64,000 nt of DNA from Piscinibacter gummiphilus. GTDB taxonomy: Bacteria; Pseudomonadota; Gammaproteobacteria; Burkholderiales; Burkholderiaceae_C. Numbering within the stretch: position 1 is the first letter of the stretch; every line of letters begins with the position of its first letter. The stretch is from assembly GCF_032681285.1 (NCBI RefSeq), contig NZ_CP136336.1:4017001-4081000 (forward strand), given 5' to 3'. Shown here in pieces: positions 41,497 through 51,411 of the stretch. The notes below the pieces were generated by a model. It searched no databases and was not told where the DNA came from. It saw only the letters and a list, made by a program, of their open reading frames with translations. Both the position numbers and the translations under genes were made by a program.

Positions 41497-44400
41497 CAGT
41501 CATCTTCAAGTGCAATTCGGGAAGGTCAACCTCGTCAGGCCAGTACAGCACCGTCAACTCCGTGGTCCAAATGTCTGCGCGCTTGATTTCATTGGGGCCG
41601 GTCCGAACATTAATCGTATTGAAGATATCGATCCTGTTGTAGATGCGCATCTGCGCGGCCTCTGCATCAACCTTCAAGTCTGGCGTCTGCGCCTGTGGAA
41701 CGATGGCGTCGTGCTTCCAGAATGACCCGGTTCCTTTAGGAGTAACAACGATCTCCGCCAATCGTCCACTCTGCTGCGGAATCGGCTCGAGTCCTTGCCT
41801 GGCAATTTCCGACTCCCTGTTTCTGCCGCCTGCAAATTCGAATTGCATCGCCATGAAGCGCTGCTGGCCATCCTTAGGTACGGTTGTCGCGTGCATCTTC
41901 ATCACAACACGGCTGTTTTCCGACCACCGCGGTAGATCGACCGAAACATAGCGAGCGATATCCGCGTTGCGAGAGAACAGGCCTTCGAAGACCGTGCCCA
42001 CATGAAGTGGTTCAACCGAGATTTCAGCCTGGACGACCAACAGCACCTCTTGCAAGGCGACGATTTCAGAGCGGACGTCGCCCCAGGGCGCCACGGCTGT
42101 GGCTGGCGCCTTGAGATAGGGATTCTTGTCCTTCGCGATAAGTCTTTTCAGGCCGAAGGTGCCGTTGTCAAGCCAATACTCAACGGGAGTCAGATTGTCG
42201 TCATCTGTGGAGTTCGCATTGATCGCGCAATACAGAGACAGGCCAAGCAAGACCAGAGTCGCCAGCGCCCACCCAACTACCGGAATTGTGCCGGTCGCCA
42301 AAGTTGCGCCAACCACCCCCGTGACACCGGCTGCTACTAGCGCGACTCCACTGCCAATCGTCCAAAGGCCCGAGTCCTTGTCGCCCCCCTCGACCTTTTG
42401 CCGCCCCCGACGTATCAGCCATACGCCCTCAACGACATTCGCCAAACCACCCAAGAGCGCGCCGGCCCGAGCAATTGCTTTGATGGACTCTTTGGTAGCC
42501 CCCCGCATCAGTTGCGCGGCAGCTCTTATTTCTAGAATGGCGGCAGCGCCAGAGAGCACAGCAGTGGTCAAGCCCACCACACCATCAGCTCGCCTCTGCG
42601 CATCACTTTTTGGGTCGGTCAAATCTTTCAGTGCAATCGCAAAAGACACCATCTGGAAGAACAACGCTCCAGCAGAGAAACCTGCGTCGACCTTCGCAAC
42701 GGTACGTGCCGCGTAGTTCTCTGCGTAAGGATTCGCCATCCTCTCCATGGCAATGTTCGCCGTCGCAGCACCACGCGCTCGGCGCGTACGCAAGTCCATG
42801 TCCGCCAGCTTGTCCAGGCCGAGCGCCCGAAGGTCGGCAGCAGTGAGCTTGCGGCTCTTCAGGCGCATGACCATGAAGGCTGCCGTTTGCTCGGCCTCCT
42901 GCCGATTGAGTGCCGGGGCGTCCACCGGAACGGCTCCGGTTGCGCCGTTCGACACTGAGACACTCCCCGTCACGCGTTGTGCATTGGCAAGGCCAGAGAG
43001 TGTTGCGCGTGTGTCGCCGCTGATGGCCTTCTGGATGTACAGAGCGATGCTCTGCTTGAAACCGCTGACCTTGAAACCTCGAGGCAGCACGTCGGCGCGA
43101 ACCATCAACGCCGTGCTCACGCGTCCGACGAGCTTGCCGAAGTGCTGACGCATCTTGGGGTCGGCCTGCATCTTGAGAAGCATGGTCGCCACCGAATCCA
43201 CCAGTTCCTTGGTGTGTTCATTAGCCGGCCGCAGATACCGGAGGGTGCCGTGCAGGCTTACCAACGCCGGCACGGAGCTTTCGTATAGCTCCTTGACGAC
43301 GGCTTCGGCCAGCTTGGGGCCATCGAACGCCTTGTCCCACTTCTTTTCCTGGTTGATGAAATCCATAGCGTCGCGATGCGAACCACAGATGGCTCGATAG
43401 AACCAGCTGTCATGGTCCGTTGCCTGCTTCACCAACGCTGGCCACCAGACCCTTTCCTGTTCGATCACCGTCGTACCAGATCCTCGTGTGGTTGCCGCCA
43501 CAGCGCGCTCGTACGCAAAACTGGAGGCAGCATCGCAAACGTCATAGTCGTTCTGCAGGACGTTCGCGCGGCAAACGGTGTCCACGCTGGCGAACCATGT
43601 CACATAGTCCTTGCTGGCGCGTTCTGCCCGCTGCTTCGCTATTTCGAAAGCTGTGGAATCACGCCTCGCTTTGGCCCACTCCGCCTGGTTGATGTGCTTC
43701 GTGTAGCGTTCCGGGCCATAGTTGCGATCGTAAAAGGGTCCAGGGTTAGCCTCGGCGTTCTTGAGCAACCCATCTATGACTTCCGCAACAAGGCGCTTGC
43801 GTGCCCGCTCGACGTTGGCAGCATCGTCGGTACCGATTCCGGCCACTTGCGCCAGCTTGGCCACCTGGATGTTGCGCTGCTCGTTCAACTCAGCAGTGAT
43901 ACCTACAGGGTCCCACAAAGCCATGATGAGCCCCGGCTTCTTCAGCTGGCCACTCATTTCCAAAGTGCGCGCTGGCAAGGTCGCCGCCGAGCCACTGCGA
44001 TCCGGACCGCTTCCATATGTCACCGTCGCAAGGTTGAACCAGCCTGTGGCCCCCGGCTTGTAGTTGACGACACGGTTCTGCAGGTTGGCTGCGGTCAACA
44101 CCTCGGCATGTGGGAACGGGCTACCACTCAAGCCCAATACCTGCTGCATGCGAGCGCCTGGGTTGCGCTTATGGACATCACGCACTGCGCGCGTCCAGCG
44201 CACTCGGCTGTATGCGACGTAGACCGCGCCGGTGGCCATCTGCAGATCGATGCACATCGCTTCGACCCCCAAGTGGTTGAATCCTGCGCGCTTGCAGTTC
44301 AACACTTCGGACTTATCGGGAATCGTCGCCGGCATGTCTTCGATCGAAAGATCGGGGTAGTAACGCAGGTAGCCCGACGCATCGACCAAATAACCTTGCC

Positions 44401-44614
44401 ACCCTTTGCCTTGGTACAGCACATAGATGTATCCAGGATCAGGTGCTCGCAGCGTATAGATGTGATCGACCAACGCCTTGTCGGTGACGCCAACGCCGAA
44501 GTTCCCCCCCACCGATGGAACAACACCGGACAACGCCTTTGGCGCGACAGCGTAGAGCACGGGCAGGATGGCCAAGCCTTCGCGAACGCAGCGTTTGCAG
44601 GAAGAGGTGTTCAT
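41459..44614 (-). CDS. VasX-like T6SS effector (BTH_I2691 family), pore-forming type
   Basis: A 1051-residue protein. The N-terminus (CKRCVREGLAILPVLYAVAP and VDHIYTLRAPDPGYIYVLYQ) matches the VasX/BTH_I2691 N-terminal region seen in MIX-like T6SS effectors. Residues about 645-830 hold four to five hydrophobic segments (for example AGVTGVVGATLATGTIPVVG), as in colicin-like membrane-disrupting VasX toxins. The C-terminal 200 residues are soluble. It sits after vgrG and a DUF4123 adaptor, the standard loading order, and before the likely immunity gene. There is no PAAR domain. Lower GC than the neighbouring core genes suggests transfer. Confidence 0.85.
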   Translation of the reverse strand: MNTSSCKRCVREGLAILPVLYAVAPKALSGVVPSVGGNFGVGVTDKALVDHIYTLRAPDPGYIYVLYQGKGWQGYLVDASGYLRYYPDLSIEDMPATIPDKSEVLNCKRAGFNHLGVEAMCIDLQMATGAVYVAYSRVRWTRAVRDVHKRNPGARMQQVLGLSGSPFPHAEVLTAANLQNRVVNYKPGATGWFNLATVTYGSGPDRSGSAATLPARTLEMSGQLKKPGLIMALWDPVGITAELNEQRNIQVAKLAQVAGIGTDDAANVERARKRLVAEVIDGLLKNAEANPGPFYDRNYGPERYTKHINQAEWAKARRDSTAFEIAKQRAERASKDYVTWFASVDTVCRANVLQNDYDVCDAASSFAYERAVAATTRGSGTTVIEQERVWWPALVKQATDHDSWFYRAICGSHRDAMDFINQEKKWDKAFDGPKLAEAVVKELYESSVPALVSLHGTLRYLRPANEHTKELVDSVATMLLKMQADPKMRQHFGKLVGRVSTALMVRADVLPRGFKVSGFKQSIALYIQKAISGDTRATLSGLANAQRVTGSVSVSNGATGAVPVDAPALNRQEAEQTAAFMVMRLKSRKLTAADLRALGLDKLADMDLRTRRARGAATANIAMERMANPYAENYAARTVAKVDAGFSAGALFFQMVSFAIALKDLTDPKSDAQRRADGVVGLTTAVLSGAAAILEIRAAAQLMRGATKESIKAIARAGALLGGLANVVEGVWLIRRGRQKVEGGDKDSGLWTIGSGVALVAAGVTGVVGATLATGTIPVVGWALATLVLLGLSLYCAINANSTDDDNLTPVEYWLDNGTFGLKRLIAKDKNPYLKAPATAVAPWGDVRSEIVALQEVLLVVQAEISVEPLHVGTVFEGLFSRNADIARYVSVDLPRWSENSRVVMKMHATTVPKDGQQRFMAMQFEFAGGRNRESEIARQGLEPIPQQSGRLAEIVVTPKGTGSFWKHDAIVPQAQTPDLKVDAEAAQMRIYNRIDIFNTINVRTGPNEIKRADIWTTELTVLYWPDEVDLPELHLKMTGVKEQLTASAAY

Positions 44615-44639
44615 GGTGTCTTCTTCTGTGACGAATGAG

Positions 44640-45593
44640 TTAGCCGTTGTTTGTCATCCAACGGCCTGCTCTCAACTCTTCGGCAAGGGCTTCATCCCAA
44701 CGCCTGACAAACTTGTCAAATGAGCCATCCAGGGGTTCGGCGATCAGGCTTCGGATGAACTCGGCCACTACCGGATGCCTGTCAAACTCTGGATGGATGG
44801 TCAAGGCGCAGTGTGCGTAGCGAATGACGTCATCTTCATGCGATAGCCCATATCGCATTGCGCGCTCCACAAGCCGGCTCACCCCTGACAACTCAAGCTC
44901 ATCAAGCGTCGCCCACGCCCGGGCGAGGTGCCACACACGGTTGCGCCAACTCAACGCCTGCAAGCGCCGACTGATGTCTGGCGTCACAGCCCATCGTGGC
45001 TCGCTCGAGCTAGCAAAAGAGCGCTCCGTGCAGGTGAATACCTTCGAAGATCCAAAGCAACACCATTGGGACAAGCTTAGACCAGCCAGGACGTCACGCC
45101 AGGCGTTCCCGCCCAGCGCGTCCCCAAGTACCGACGCCACTCGAGGGTCCCAGAACCGAAAAGTGATATCTCTCTGATTTGGCCAGATGGACAACTCAGA
45201 AAGCATGGACACCAGTTGGCGACGCTGGCCCACATCGAGCCGAGTTGATGGCACCAGCCAGGCAGCCAAACTACGGACCTGATGCTCGTCCGTGTCCATA
45301 AGCCCAAGACTCTCGGCAGCGCCTGCCATCAGTGAGGCCTGCAACGCGCGCTCACCCTCATGAGTGTCAATGTCCACCCACACAACATAGGGCGATTGTT
45401 CGGCAGCCGCATTGGCCACCCGCAGGCGACGACGCCCCAGGCCGACCGCCCAATCTTCCACTCCGGGATCTCGGAGCATCGGGTCGATCAGCAAGGCAAT
45501 GCACTGACCTTCACCAACAAGCGGCACGAGCGCGTTGAGCGCAGCATGTCCGAGTTCCAACGCGTCGGCGGTGAGTTCGGCAACATGAATCAT
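44640..45593 (-). CDS. DUF4123 adaptor/chaperone for T6SS effector loading
   Basis: A 317-residue protein with the DUF4123 pattern ELSIWPNQRDITFRFWDPRVASVL (residues about 130-155), preceded by ALIDPMLRDPGVEDW and followed by helical segments. DUF4123 (Tap/TEC) proteins bind an effector and load it onto VgrG. It lies between vgrG (17 bases upstream) and the VasX-like effector gene (25 bases downstream), in line with that job. The ATG at 45593 is taken over the ORF start at 45692, which would overlap vgrG. The C-terminal half (ALAEELRAGRWMTNNG end) is not conserved as far as I can tell. Confidence 0.85.
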   Translation of the reverse strand: MIHVAELTADALELGHAALNALVPLVGEGQCIALLIDPMLRDPGVEDWAVGLGRRRLRVANAAAEQSPYVVWVDIDTHEGERALQASLMAGAAESLGLMDTDEHQVRSLAAWLVPSTRLDVGQRRQLVSMLSELSIWPNQRDITFRFWDPRVASVLGDALGGNAWRDVLAGLSLSQWCCFGSSKVFTCTERSFASSSEPRWAVTPDISRRLQALSWRNRVWHLARAWATLDELELSGVSRLVERAMRYGLSHEDDVIRYAHCALTIHPEFDRHPVVAEFIRSLIAEPLDGSFDKFVRRWDEALAEELRAGRWMTNNG

Positions 45594-45609
45594 TGCAGCG
45601 GCCACAACG

Positions 45610-48516
45610 TCAGCCGACGAACACTCCGCCCGAACCGGCAGCCTGCGCCGATTGCTGGGCACAGCCCTTGATATCCGTCGGCTTGGGACCAATCAGACTC
45701 GAACTCGCACCACTTGCCCCCGTCAACTCCTTCATCGCCGCCTTGAACTGCGCCGCCCCCGACGTGGTCAACGTGATGCTTCCATTGGTGACGCGTAGCG
45801 ACGCCCCACCCGCCGTCAGCAGCACATGCTTCGGCGAGCCCATCGTGATCGCATTCGTCACGCTTGACACGTTCACCGCCTTGTCAGCGGTAAGGTGCAA
45901 GGTGTTGCCCTGCGCCTGAACGCTCACGCTGCCGCTCGCCGCATGCAGTTGCATGCCGGTCTCGGCGTTGGGTTTGTCCTTGTTCTGCGCCTTGCCATAG
46001 GTGAAGAGCGTGAGGCCGCTCTTCACGGCCAAGGCGGTGTTGCGCTGGCTTTCGAAGTTGAGGTCCTGACCGGCGCTCAGGCTGGCATTGGTGCCTGCGC
46101 TCAGCACGGCCTGCGCAGGCGTCGCCGCACCAACACCGCCCGGCGCGCTGATAAGCAACTCGGGGCGGGACCAGGCGCTCACGCGGCCCGCTCCTCCTTG
46201 GATGGCGACAATCTCTGAGCCGCTGGGTACAGCATCGCCTCGGCTGTCATCGGCCTCCAGGCTCTCGATGGCCGACTGCTGGCCCTTGCGGACCGGCAGA
46301 TCCTTCGGTTCTAGCTCGCCGCTCAGCTTGGCGTTGTGCTTCTGGGCCGTCTCATTGAGGGCCTGCGTCAGCTCTGCGGCGGACTCCAGCTGCGCCACGA
46401 CAGTACGCGCATCAACCGGCTGAGCGCTGGCTTGGCTCCCCTGGGTTCGCGCGTCGGCGCTCAGGTAGAGGCCCGCCGCTGCTCTCACCGCCCCATAGGC
46501 CGTGGTGCTGAGATCGAGACCATGGCCGCGCTTGGCGAGCCGCTGGTTGTCGTTCTGCTGCAGCAGGTGCCCGATCTGCAGCCAGCTCGAGGCGGTGGTG
46601 CTCGACAGCTGCGCTCGCGCCTGCGCCGGGCTGTCATCGAACACCAGCTGGTTGTGGCCGCCGGTGCCGCTCGCACTCGACTCCAGGCTCTGGCTCTTGA
46701 AACCGGCCAGCACGTGAGGGTGCTGGTGCCCTTCCAGCTCGCCGACCTTCTGGGCACCGGGAAACCAGGCTGCCGCATTGCCTGTTGCCGTGCCAGACCC
46801 GGCGCCCACCTGATTGCCCTGCGCATCGGCGCTGCCCACTCCGTTGTAGGCGCTGCCGATCACCACAGGGCGATCGATGTCGTCTTCGACGAAACTGACC
46901 AGCACCTCTTGCCCCAGTCGCGGCGTGAAGTGCCCGCCCCAGTTGGCGCCGGCCCAGGGCTGCGCAACACGCACCCAGGTGCCAGAGCTGTCGTCACCCG
47001 GCGCGTTGCTGCCGGCCGGGTGGTCCAGGCGCAGCGCGCTCTGGGCGCCACGCTGCCAGTGGAACTGGATCTTGATGCGGCCGTCGCGATCGGTGTGCAC
47101 TGGCTCGCTCAGGCCCACCACGATGGCGGTTTGCGTCCCGACGACCTTGGGCCGCGCGAACGTGAGATCGCCCTGCTCGTTGAGGCACGGCATGCCGCGC
47201 ACCGGCAGGCTGGCGTCTTGGGCCAGGAAGCGTGCGAGGTACAAGGGCTCGGTGGTCGCATTGGCCGGGCCTTTGAAGAGGCTCGGCCGCTCGGAGCGCC
47301 TCGGCTCCTGCTCGCCCTGCGTTTCGCCGAACGCCTGCGGAATCTTGCCGAGCAGCGATTGCAGGCTCGTCGACAGATCAGCAGTGATGTTGTTGCGTGC
47401 ACGGTGCTGCACGGTCAGCGTGACCCATTGATCGGCGGCCGAGACGCTCGGGTGTTCAGCGAGCGAGAAAGTGGTGCCGCAAGCCGCGTGGCGCAGCGCG
47501 CCTTCGCCCTGGTAGCGAAAGCCCGGGGCCTGCACAGCTTCGAGGTGCCGGCGCACGAGGCGCTCGGCCTGCGAGGCCGTCTCGTAGGCGTAGGTGCCTG
47601 GCTGGTCGCGCAGTGCCAGGGCCAGAGAATTGGCTGAGATGCGTTCGTCGCCGGTCGCTTCAGCGGCGGGCTGAGACACTGAGCGGTGGTCCCAGCTCGC
47701 GGCCGACAGCACCGTGGGCGCCACGCGCCGTGCTTCGTCGAACCGGGTGATGCTGTCTTCCTTGAAGCTGGCCGAGGCGCTCTGGGTGTAGCGCACCCGC
47801 GATTGCACGTTGGGCTTGAAGCAGCCGTTGTGGTCGGCGATCACCAGGGTGTGCTGGCCGAGCGTGTCGCCTTCCGACGCCTCGTGCTCGAACCAGGAGA
47901 AGAGCCCTTCCTCGGCCATCAGGCGCTGCACGAACGCGAGGTCGCTTTCGTGGTACTGGACGCACAGGCTGCGGCGTGCGTAGACGCTGGCGTCGGCAAG
48001 CTCCCAGCGCCATGCGGGCGCGAGCTTGCCTTGGGCCTGGTAGTCGGCGAAGACCTCGTCGAGGATCTCCATGACCGTCTTGTCCTGGAAGACCCACGCG
48101 TCCTGCCGATGGGCCAGCACACTCAGCCAGGGCTCGACGGTGAGCTTGTAGCGCGCCAGGCCACCATCGCTGCCGAGCAGCGCAAAGGCGGTCACGTGGC
48201 CGTGGAACGGGCGCAGTGCCTTGAGGCTCTGGCCGGTGAGCAAGTCGACGCGCACCGGCTGGCCGATGAGGTCTTTGAGGCGCAGGTGAGCGTTGGTGCT
48301 CAGCGCGAGCACTTCGAACTTGAAGCCCGCAGACGGCGCAACGCCGGGCGCACGCGGGCCGATGGTTTCAGTGCCGAGCAGGCGCTCGGCGAGGAGCACG
48401 TTGGAGCCGAGCGGCGTGTGAAGCCTCAGCAGGCGCTGGTTCTGGTTGGGCCCCAGGGCCGCCAGCACGGCTTGCACCACGGATTGAACGGCAGACAAGG
48501 CGGACAAGGCGGACAT
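45610..48516 (-). CDS. vgrG: VgrG spike protein (TssI), first copy
   Basis: A 968-residue T6SS spike. The gp27-like part is at residues about 25-390 (LLRLHTPLGSNVLLAERLLG, RRSLCVQYHESDLAFVQRLM with the family EESD-like motif, GLFSWFEHEA). The gp5-like OB fold has GRIKIQFHWQRGAQSALRLD, WVRVAQPWAGANWGGHFTPR and VGQEVLVSF-like RLGQEVLVSFVEDDIDRPVV. The DUF2345 beta-helix follows (ADKAVNVSSVTNAITMGSPK). There is no extra catalytic domain; a short Gly/Ala-rich tail ends the protein. It is the carrier for the DUF4123/VasX-like module downstream. It lies 134 bases from clpV; that gap (48517-48650) shows no clear terminator. Confidence 0.95.
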   Translation of the reverse strand: MSALSALSAVQSVVQAVLAALGPNQNQRLLRLHTPLGSNVLLAERLLGTETIGPRAPGVAPSAGFKFEVLALSTNAHLRLKDLIGQPVRVDLLTGQSLKALRPFHGHVTAFALLGSDGGLARYKLTVEPWLSVLAHRQDAWVFQDKTVMEILDEVFADYQAQGKLAPAWRWELADASVYARRSLCVQYHESDLAFVQRLMAEEGLFSWFEHEASEGDTLGQHTLVIADHNGCFKPNVQSRVRYTQSASASFKEDSITRFDEARRVAPTVLSAASWDHRSVSQPAAEATGDERISANSLALALRDQPGTYAYETASQAERLVRRHLEAVQAPGFRYQGEGALRHAACGTTFSLAEHPSVSAADQWVTLTVQHRARNNITADLSTSLQSLLGKIPQAFGETQGEQEPRRSERPSLFKGPANATTEPLYLARFLAQDASLPVRGMPCLNEQGDLTFARPKVVGTQTAIVVGLSEPVHTDRDGRIKIQFHWQRGAQSALRLDHPAGSNAPGDDSSGTWVRVAQPWAGANWGGHFTPRLGQEVLVSFVEDDIDRPVVIGSAYNGVGSADAQGNQVGAGSGTATGNAAAWFPGAQKVGELEGHQHPHVLAGFKSQSLESSASGTGGHNQLVFDDSPAQARAQLSSTTASSWLQIGHLLQQNDNQRLAKRGHGLDLSTTAYGAVRAAAGLYLSADARTQGSQASAQPVDARTVVAQLESAAELTQALNETAQKHNAKLSGELEPKDLPVRKGQQSAIESLEADDSRGDAVPSGSEIVAIQGGAGRVSAWSRPELLISAPGGVGAATPAQAVLSAGTNASLSAGQDLNFESQRNTALAVKSGLTLFTYGKAQNKDKPNAETGMQLHAASGSVSVQAQGNTLHLTADKAVNVSSVTNAITMGSPKHVLLTAGGASLRVTNGSITLTTSGAAQFKAAMKELTGASGASSSLIGPKPTDIKGCAQQSAQAAGSGGVFVG

Positions 48517-48650
48517 GAGGGGAGTTGCGCTACGGACTCTCGGGCACTTATCGCCGGGGGTGAATCATCCCTGCGCGCCACTCGTACAGGCAATCCCTCA
48601 GAGGGACGAAGCAACACACCGGGAGGTAAACATTGGTAACCACCCTGACC

Positions 48651-51365
48651 TCACTTGACGCTGTACTTGAACTTCCCGTCCTTGCCGGCACTGACCTTGA
48701 TGCGGCTGATGGACTGGCCTTCCGCCATGCGGGCCAGCACGCTCTCGGCGATCTCGGGCAGCAGAGTGCCGTTGAGGATGTGGTCGACCGCGCGGGCGCC
48801 GGTGTCGACCTCGGTGCAACGCGCGAGCACCGCCTCGACCAGGCCGTCGTCGTAGTCGAACTGGGCCTTGTGGTTGGTCGCCACGCGGGTGGCGATGCGA
48901 TCTAGCTTGAGGCGAATGATCTGCTCCAGCACGTCGTCGGAGATCGGGTAGTACGGCACCACCTTCATGCGGCCGAGGAAGGCCGGCTTGAAGGCCTTGT
49001 AGAGCTGCGGGCGCAGGTGCTCGGCAAGGGTATCGGCGTCGGGCAGCTCTTCGGCAGGCTTGTTCAGGCAGGCCTGCATCACGGTCTGCGAGCCGACGTT
49101 GCTGGTGAGAATGATCACCGCGTTGCGGAAGTCGATCTCGCGGCCTTCGGCGTCGTCCATCACGCCCTTGTCGAAAACCTGGAAGAACATCTCCAGCACG
49201 TCAGGGTGGGCCTTCTCCACTTCGTCGAGCAGCACCACGCTATAGGGGCGGCGGCGCACGGCTTCGGTCAGCACGCCGCCTTCGCCATAGCCCACGTAGC
49301 CCGGGGGCGAGCCCTTGAGGCCGCTCACGGTGTGCGACTCCTGGTACTCGCTCATGTTGATGGTGATCATGTTGCGTTCGCCGCCGTAGAGCACGTCGGC
49401 CAGCGCCAATGCGGTCTCGGTCTTGCCCACACCGGAGGGGCCGACGAACATGAACACGCCCTTGGGCTTGTTCGGGTCTTCGAGGTTGGCGCGTGCGGTG
49501 CGCACTCGCTGCGCCACTGCTTCGAGCGCGTGGTCCTGGCCGATGATGCGTTCCTTGAGCGTGGGCAGGAGGCCGAGCACGGTCTTGATCTCGTCCTTGA
49601 CCATCTTGCCGAGCGGAATACCCGTCCATGCCGCGACGATCTCGGCGACCACGGTGCCATCGACTTGCATCGGCACCATCGGGCTCTCGCCTTGCAGTTG
49701 CTCCAGCTCGGCGAGCTTCGCCTGCAGGGCGGCCTGCTCGGGTGTCGACGCCTTCGCCGACTTGGCCGACTTCGCTTTGGGCTTGAGCTCGGCAGCCGCA
49801 GCGTCGGTCGGCGACGGGGCGGGCGCCGCTTCGAGCTGGCTGCGCATCTCGCGGATTTCGGCGACGAGCGCCTTCTCGCGCTCCCAGCGCGACTTGAGCG
49901 CGCCGGCCTGGTCGGTGAGCTGCTGACGCAGGTCGTTCAATTCGCCCAGGCGTGTGGCATGGTCGGCGCCGGCTGCCTGCTCACGCAGCAGCGCTTCACG
50001 TTCGGCCCCCAGGCGTTCAAGCTGGCGTTGCGTGTCTTCGATGATCGACGGCGTGGCGTTCTGGCCGAGTGCCACCTTGGCACAGGCGGTGTCGAGCACG
50101 CTGATCGCCTTGTCGGGCAGCTGCCGGCCGCTGATGTAGCGCGCCGAAAGGCGCACGGCTTCGGTGATGGCTTCATCGAAGAGGCGCACGTTGAAGTGCT
50201 TCTCCATGAGCGGCGCCATGCCGCGCAGCATGGCCGCGGCGAGCGGCTCGCTGGGCTCCTCGACCTTCACCACTTGGAAGCGGCGAGCCAGCGCCGCGTC
50301 TTTCTCGAAGTACTTCTTGTACTCGCTCCAGGTGGTGGCCGCGACCGTGCGCAACTCGCCACGCGCGAGCGCCGGCTTCAAGAGGTTGGCCGCGTCGTTC
50401 TGCCCCGCCTGCCCACCCGCGCCGATCATGGTGTGGGCCTCGTCGATGAAGAGGATGATGGGGTGCGGGCTCTTCTTCACCTCGTCGATCACGTTCTTCA
50501 GGCGGTTCTCGAACTCGCCCTTCACCGAAGCGCCGGCCTGCAGCAGGCCCATGTCGAGGGTGTGCAGTTCCACAACCTGCAGCGGAGGCGGGACGTCACC
50601 TTGCGCGATGCGCAGCGCCAGCCCTTCGACCACTGCGGTCTTGCCCACGCCGGCTTCGCCGGTGAGGATGGGGTTGTTCTGGCGGCGGCGCATCAGGATG
50701 TCGATGCACTGGCGGATTTCGGGGTCGCGGCCAATCACCGGGTCGACCTTGCCGTCGCGCGCGCGCTGGGTCAGGTTGGTGGTGAACTGGTCGAGTGCCG
50801 GTGTCTTGCCACCGGGCGCGGCCGCCTGCTCGGCGGCATCGGCTTCGCTGTCGGCAGCCGGCGCATCGGCCGCACGCACCGACTCGGCCGCTTCCTGCGA
50901 GCCCTGGGTCAGCTCGGCGAGCTTGTGCTTGAGCTCGTCGAGCTTGAACTTCACAAAAAGCTTGGAGCCACGGAACGCCAGCTGGCTGAGGCTCGGCTCG
51001 GTCAGCAGTGCGAGCAGCAGGTGTGCGCCGCGGATGCGGCTGGTGTGCGATTCGAGCGATGCGATCAGCCACGCATGCTCCAACAGCACGGGCAGGTGCT
51101 GCGAGAACACCGGCGTGCGCCCATTGCCGGTCTTGAAGCGCGAGATCTCGTTTTCCAGGTCGCGCTGCAGCTCGGTGGACGAGATGCCGAAGCGCTTGCA
51201 CAGCAGCGCCAAGTCGCCTTGCGGGCTCTCCAGCAACGCGAGGAACAGGTGCTCGATGTCGACCTCGTAGTTGCCGCGGGCCATGCACAGGCTGGCGGCC
51301 CGCTCGGCGGCGCGGCGCGTCGTGTCGTTCAGCTTGGAGATGAGGGTCTTGAGGTTGGTGGACAT
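48651..51365 (-). CDS. tssH: T6SS ATPase ClpV (TssH)
   Basis: A 904-residue AAA+ protein. N domain LISKLNDTTRRAAERAASLC, first ATPase GEAGVGKTAVVEGLA (Walker A) with ILFIDEAHTMIGAGG (Walker B), a coiled middle region (residues about 470-590, with an Ala/Lys-rich insert KPKAKSAKSAKASTPEQAAL), second ATPase GPSGVGKTETALALADVL and LLDEVEKAHPDVLEMF, and a C-terminal D2-small domain. It disassembles contracted TssB/TssC sheaths. The start at 51365 (MSTNLKTLISKLND) is the family start; the ORF to 51557 is a shadow. It follows tssG by 46 bases. Confidence 0.97.
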   Translation of the reverse strand: MSTNLKTLISKLNDTTRRAAERAASLCMARGNYEVDIEHLFLALLESPQGDLALLCKRFGISSTELQRDLENEISRFKTGNGRTPVFSQHLPVLLEHAWLIASLESHTSRIRGAHLLLALLTEPSLSQLAFRGSKLFVKFKLDELKHKLAELTQGSQEAAESVRAADAPAADSEADAAEQAAAPGGKTPALDQFTTNLTQRARDGKVDPVIGRDPEIRQCIDILMRRRQNNPILTGEAGVGKTAVVEGLALRIAQGDVPPPLQVVELHTLDMGLLQAGASVKGEFENRLKNVIDEVKKSPHPIILFIDEAHTMIGAGGQAGQNDAANLLKPALARGELRTVAATTWSEYKKYFEKDAALARRFQVVKVEEPSEPLAAAMLRGMAPLMEKHFNVRLFDEAITEAVRLSARYISGRQLPDKAISVLDTACAKVALGQNATPSIIEDTQRQLERLGAEREALLREQAAGADHATRLGELNDLRQQLTDQAGALKSRWEREKALVAEIREMRSQLEAAPAPSPTDAAAAELKPKAKSAKSAKASTPEQAALQAKLAELEQLQGESPMVPMQVDGTVVAEIVAAWTGIPLGKMVKDEIKTVLGLLPTLKERIIGQDHALEAVAQRVRTARANLEDPNKPKGVFMFVGPSGVGKTETALALADVLYGGERNMITINMSEYQESHTVSGLKGSPPGYVGYGEGGVLTEAVRRRPYSVVLLDEVEKAHPDVLEMFFQVFDKGVMDDAEGREIDFRNAVIILTSNVGSQTVMQACLNKPAEELPDADTLAEHLRPQLYKAFKPAFLGRMKVVPYYPISDDVLEQIIRLKLDRIATRVATNHKAQFDYDDGLVEAVLARCTEVDTGARAVDHILNGTLLPEIAESVLARMAEGQSISRIKVSAGKDGKFKYSVK

Positions 51366-51411
51366 GGGCAGGGATGACAGCGATGTTCGTGATGGTTGTG
51401 GCCGTGGCCGC

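Noticed and set aside
48583..48616. Short dyad TCCCTC-A-GAGGGA as a terminator after clpV.
   Set aside because: No T-run on the - strand and a loop too small; not counted as a terminator.
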